From contig CBDUCN010000206.1 in NCBI GenBank assembly GCA_965365655.1, forward strand, positions 1 to 9,675: a stretch of DNA of 9,675 bases, given 5' to 3'. Under the pieces are notes generated by a model. It saw only the letters and a program-made list of their open reading frames with translations, ran no database searches and was not told the DNA's origin. Each line of letters starts with the position of its first letter. The first letter of the stretch is position 1. Source of the stretch: JBFHNV01 sp965365655. Lineage in GTDB: Bacteria; Pseudomonadota; Gammaproteobacteria; HK1. Made by a program: the position numbers and the translations under genes. Of the stretch, positions 7,030 to 9,675 are shown piece after piece.

Positions 7030-8469
7030 ATGCCGCTACCCTCCGACGGCCTGGTCGCCGTCCTCAAGCGCGACTGCCCCACCTGCCGGCTGGTCGCGCC
7101 GGTGTGCGCCGCCCTCGCCGCGTCCGGCGCGCCCTTCACCGTGTACAGCCAGGACGATCCATCGTTTCCCGAGGAGGTGAGCGGGGTGCGCGACGACGCG
7201 TCGCTGGAGGCGTCATGGCGACTGCAGGTCGAGACCGTGCCCACGCTGGTCCGCCTCGAGGGCGGGCGCGAGGCGGGACGCGCCGTCGGCTGGCACCGCG
7301 GGGAGTGGGAGGCGGTGAGCGGGGTCGCGGGCCTCGGCGACGGCCTGCCGCCGGAGCAGCCGGGCTGCGGCTCGATGAGCGTGGAGCCGGGCATGGCCGA
7401 GGTGCTGGAGGTGCGCTACGGCGCGCCGCCGATGCGCTCGCGGCGCATCGAGGGCCGCGCGCCGGACGACCCGGTGGAGGTGTGCTACCAGCGCGGCTGG
7501 AGCGACGGGCTGCCGGTGGTCCCGCCGACGCCGGAGCGGGTGCTGCGCATGCTGCACGGCACCACCCGCGACCCGGCCGAGGTGCTGGGCCGGATGCCGC
7601 CGGACCTCGCCGAGTGCACGGTGGAGAAGGTCGCGGTGAACGCGGTGCTGGCCGGCTGCCGCCCGGAGTACCTGCCGGTGGTGCTGGCCGCGGTGGAGGC
7701 GGCGCTGGACCCGGCGTTCTGCATGCACGGGCTGCTGTGCACGACCTACTTCTCGGCGCCGGTCGCGATCGTGAACGGGCCGGTCGCGCGGCGCGTCGGC
7801 ATGAACAGCGCCGGCAACGCGCTCGGCCAGGGCAACCGCGCCAACGCGACCATCGGCCGCGCGCTGCAGCTCGTGGTCCGCAACGTCGGCGGCGGGCGGC
7901 CCGGCGGCATCGACCGCGCGACGCTGGGCACGCCCGGCAAGTACAGCTTCTGCTTCGCCGAGGACGAATCCGACGACGCGTGGCTGCCGCTGGCGCAGGC
8001 GCGCGGCGTGCCGGCCGGCGCGTCGGCGGTGACCCTGTTCGGCGGCGGCGAGGTGGTGGGCAACTTCGACCAGCTCTCGCGCACGCCGGAGTCCCTCGCG
8101 GCATCGCTGGCCGCGACGCTGAACGTCGCGGGACACCCGAAGAAGGTGAACGCCCACGACGCGCTGCTGGTGCTCTCGCCCGAGCACTGGCGGGTGTTCC
8201 GCGACGCCGGCTGGGACCGCGCCCGCGTGACCGCGGGCCTCAACGAAGCGAGCATGCGCGACGGCGCGGAGCTGGTGCGCGGCGCCGACGGCATCGCCGA
8301 AGGCATGCCGGCGTCCGCGGCCGGCAGGCGCTGGCCGAAGTTCCGTGACGGCGGCCTGCAGGTCGTGCGTGCCGGCGGCGAGGCCGGAATGATGTCCGCT
8401 ATCATCGTCGGGTGGGCCGCGAGCGGCGAGCGCGGCAGCGAGCCCGTCACCCGGGAGATCAAGACATGA
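7030..8469 (+). CDS. Thioredoxin-like N-terminus fused to a large uncharacterised domain; partner of UGSC protein
   Basis: A 479-residue cytoplasmic protein without a signal peptide. Residues 1 to about 100 resemble a thioredoxin fold: a first strand, then the dithiol motif C16-P-T-C19, and a typical cis-proline motif TVPTL with Pro71. After a linker (about 101-140) comes a domain I cannot name, about 145-475. It opens with GWSDGLPVVPPT (156-167) and holds glycine- and asparagine-rich motifs such as GMNSAGNALGQGNRAN (257-272), plus cysteines at 152, 196, 210, 231, 237 and 308. The dithiol could reduce the neighbouring selenoprotein, or the large domain could be the enzyme that it serves; both are inference. 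The stop overlaps the next start (ATGA), so the two are co-translated. The ribosome site before 7030 is weak. Plus-strand frame 6945-8348 over the same DNA is a shadow. Confidence 0.8.
   Translation: MPLPSDGLVAVLKRDCPTCRLVAPVCAALAASGAPFTVYSQDDPSFPEEVSGVRDDASLEASWRLQVETVPTLVRLEGGREAGRAVGWHRGEWEAVSGVAGLGDGLPPEQPGCGSMSVEPGMAEVLEVRYGAPPMRSRRIEGRAPDDPVEVCYQRGWSDGLPVVPPTPERVLRMLHGTTRDPAEVLGRMPPDLAECTVEKVAVNAVLAGCRPEYLPVVLAAVEAALDPAFCMHGLLCTTYFSAPVAIVNGPVARRVGMNSAGNALGQGNRANATIGRALQLVVRNVGGGRPGGIDRATLGTPGKYSFCFAEDESDDAWLPLAQARGVPAGASAVTLFGGGEVVGNFDQLSRTPESLAASLAATLNVAGHPKKVNAHDALLVLSPEHWRVFRDAGWDRARVTAGLNEASMRDGAELVRGADGIAEGMPASAAGRRWPKFRDGGLQVVRAGGEAGMMSAIIVGWAASGERGSEPVTREIKT
8453..8457 (+). promoter_or_regulatory. 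Ribosome binding site of the UGSC selenoprotein gene
   Basis: GGGAG, 8 bases before ATG 8466 and inside the end of the previous gene. It selects 8466 over the in-frame ATG at 8412. Confidence 0.6.
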
Positions 8470-8993
8470 GAGAAGCCTTCACCCTGCTCGACCCAACCGC
8501 CGAGCGCGAGGCGGCGCAACGCGCCCGCCTCGGCCCGCCGCCGTCCCTGGACGGGCGCACGGTCGCACTGCTCGACATCGGCAAGGCGCGCGGCGACGTG
8601 TTCATCGACCGGCTCGAGGAGCGATTCGCCGAGCGCGGCGTCGCGGTGCGCCGCTACGCGAAGCCCACGAACACGAAGGTCGCGCCGGCCGACGTCGCCC
8701 AGGCGATCGCGAGCGAGTGCGACGTGGTCGTGGAGGCGCTGTCGGACTGAGGCTCGTGCACGTCGTGCAGTTTGCATGACATGCTGGATCTCGACACCCG
8801 CGGCGTCCCCGGCGCGATGATCGCGACCACCGCGTTCCGCGAGGCTGCGGCCGCGCAGTCGCGATCGCTGGGCTTCGAGCCGGCCGTCGTCTACGTCCCG
8901 CACCCGGTGCAGGACCGCACCGACGACGAGCTGCGCGCGCTGGCCGACGGATGCTTCGACGCGGTGCTGGCGGCGATCGCCGGCGGCGACTGA
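8466..8993 (+). CDS. UGSC-family selenoprotein (TGA at 8748 read as selenocysteine)
   Basis: A 175-residue protein when the in-frame TGA at 8748-8750 is read as selenocysteine 95. Residues 28-94 form an alternating strand/helix fold: RTVALLDIGKARGDVFIDRL, then a basic segment RRYAKPTNTK, then CDVVVEALSD, which leads directly into the active site. The site is U95-G-S-C98, followed by T-S-C101. After it come HDMLDLDTRGVPG and a second half with TTAFREAA and VYVPHPVQ. The U-G-S-C motif defines the UGSC-containing protein family found in surveys of bacterial selenoproteins; many relatives have Cys at this place. The function of the family is not established, a thiol/selenol redox role being likely. 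The final stop is also TGA. An annotation ignoring recoding would give two pieces, ending at 8750 and restarting at TTG 8772. Start codon and upstream stop overlap by 4 bases. Confidence 0.92.
8748..8750 (+). other. Recoded TGA (selenocysteine codon, residue 95)
   Basis: The TGA is the first residue of the family-defining motif U-G-S-C; the frame on both sides reads as one continuous protein. Confidence 0.92.
8758..8784 (+). promoter_or_regulatory. Bacterial SECIS element of the UGSC gene
   Basis: An 8-base-pair stem (8762-8769 with 8773-8780, one G-U pair) closes a three-base loop GUU. It is extended by three more pairs (8758-8760 with 8782-8784) beyond a single C/A mismatch. The loop starts 19 bases after the TGA and its first base is G. 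Distance, stem and leading loop G all meet the known bacterial SECIS model. Confidence 0.8.
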
Positions 8994-9015
8994 CGCGGGC
9001 GCGGCGCTGATCCCC

Positions 9016-9048
9016 GGCCTCGGGGCATGACGGTCATGCCCCGAGGCC
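9016..9048 (+). terminator. 33-base inverted repeat after the UGSC gene
   Basis: Two perfect 16-base arms around a single central G, able to form a very stable hairpin in RNA. It starts 22 bases after the UGSC stop and precedes the glutathione S-transferase gene. No T-run follows, so it may be a GC-type terminator, an mRNA-stabilising hairpin, or an attenuator reducing transcription into the next gene. Confidence 0.6.
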
Positions 9049-9097
9049 CCGGCAGGACACCACGCATGAACACCGGCGCGAACGTGGATCCGGCCCG

Positions 9098-9675
9098 ATG
9101 ACGCAGCTCGTGCTCTACCACGCCTGGCAGTCGAGCGCGTCGCGCAAGGTGCGGCTGTGCCTCGCGGAGAAGGGGCTCGCGTACGAGGGCCGGGTGCTGG
9201 ACCTGCTCCGCTTCCAGCATCACAGCGACTGGTACAAGGCGCTGAACCCGGGCGGCATCGTGCCGTGCCTGCTCGTGGACGGACGGGCGCTGGTCGAGAG
9301 CAACCTGATCAACGAGTTCCTCGACGAGGCGTACCCGGATCCGCCGCTGATGCCGGACGATCCCCTCGACCGCCACGAGGTGCGGCGCTTCGCGAAGCAC
9401 GTCGACGACGCGTGCCTGCCGGCGGTGCAGAAACCGAACTGGATGAAGAGCATGCACCCGCTGGCGCGGGAATGGTCCGACGAGGAGCTCGAGCGGCGCC
9501 TCGCCGCGATCCCCAGCGAGGGCCGGCGCGCGCTGTGGCGGCGCATGGCGCGCGATCCGTTCACGCCGGCGGAGATGGACGCCGCGCTGGACGTGCTGGT
9601 GGATCTCTCGCGCCAGTGCGACGGCTACCTCGCGCGAAGCGGCGGACCGTGGCTGTTCGGCGAGCGGCTCACCCT
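9098..9675 (+). CDS. Glutathione S-transferase (3' end outside window)
   Basis: The frame is open from ATG 9098 to the window edge, about 192 residues. The N-terminal thioredoxin-fold domain, residues 1-80, has YHAWQSSASRKVRLCLAEKG, with serines in the usual catalytic position and the KVR..L.EKG helix. It also has NPGGIVPCLL with the cis-proline, and ALVESNLINEFLDE, the glutathione-binding Glu-Ser pair. Helical sequence follows, as expected for the C-terminal domain, with an insertion-like basic stretch (PNWMKSMHPLAREW) that makes it somewhat longer than short bacterial members. It should conjugate glutathione to electrophiles or act in glutathione-dependent isomerisation; the substrate is unknown. 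The gene follows the selenoprotein unit on the same strand, 104 bases away with a hairpin between, so co-transcription is uncertain. The ribosome site is weak. A 12-codon frame, 9066-9101, overlaps the start as ATGA and might be a leader. Confidence 0.85.
   Translation, partial: MTQLVLYHAWQSSASRKVRLCLAEKGLAYEGRVLDLLRFQHHSDWYKALNPGGIVPCLLVDGRALVESNLINEFLDEAYPDPPLMPDDPLDRHEVRRFAKHVDDACLPAVQKPNWMKSMHPLAREWSDEELERRLAAIPSEGRRALWRRMARDPFTPAEMDAALDVLVDLSRQCDGYLARSGGPWLFGERLT

Noticed and set aside
6945..8348. Plus-strand frame of 467 codons overlapping the thioredoxin-fusion gene
   Set aside because: Arg/Gly/Ala-rich shadow; the other frame has the CPTC motif, a coherent fold and an ATGA overlap with the next gene.
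8466..8993. Genome-wide reassignment of TGA (for example to Trp)
   Set aside because: TGA is the natural stop of every gene whose end is visible here, including both selenoprotein genes, and Trp would not fit the U-T-S-C and U-G-S-C positions.
9016..9048. Archaeal-style SECIS in the 3' untranslated region
   Set aside because: Bacterial SECIS elements lie just after the TGA, and candidates exist there. The 3' hairpin lacks the internal loop features expected of such elements.
9066..9101. 12-codon frame overlapping the start of the glutathione S-transferase
   Set aside because: Too short and without a ribosome site or motif to support as a gene; mentioned only as a possible leader.
8891..9457. 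Minus-strand frame of 188 codons opposite the UGSC end and the glutathione S-transferase
   Set aside because: Antisense shadow crossing a clear hairpin and two well-supported plus-strand genes.

Overview
The window is very GC-rich (third positions are almost all G or C) and densely packed. It reads as chromosomal DNA of a proteobacterium, probably beta or gamma. I infer this from the gene families (PPDK-like enzyme, CPA1 antiporter, glutathione S-transferase) and from an Fnr/Crp-type box at a promoter. No IS element, CRISPR array, tRNA or rRNA is visible, and no stretch over about 140 bases lacks a gene.

Left half, minus strand, reading from 5972 down to 1: three genes with overlapping ends form one operon. 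They encode a 644-residue protein with a C-terminal PhoU-like/DUF47 helical domain, a 542-residue pyruvate phosphate dikinase relative that ends after the phospho-histidine domain, and a CPA1 Na+/H+ antiporter with a large cytoplasmic tail and a terminal cyclic-nucleotide-binding domain, cut by the window edge. Upstream is a good -10 element with an Fnr/FixK-type box centred 41.5 bases before the inferred transcription start, which is class II activator geometry.

Right half: a divergent pair of units that I read as a selenoprotein locus. On the minus strand (6892 to 6128) is a glutaredoxin-DinB fusion in which an in-frame TGA replaces the first cysteine of the CxxC motif (U-T-S-C). On the plus strand (7030 to 8993) are a thioredoxin-like fusion protein of unknown function and, overlapping its stop, a UGSC-family selenoprotein whose in-frame TGA begins the motif U-G-S-C. 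A stem-loop sits just after each TGA; the one in the UGSC gene fits the bacterial SECIS model very well and the other only moderately. A naive gene finder would break both genes, starting the first at 6796 and splitting the second at 8750.

A glutathione S-transferase gene follows at 9098 and runs off the end. Together the right-hand genes suggest thiol/selenol redox or detoxification chemistry. The host genome should then carry selA, selB, selC and selD, none of which lies in this window.
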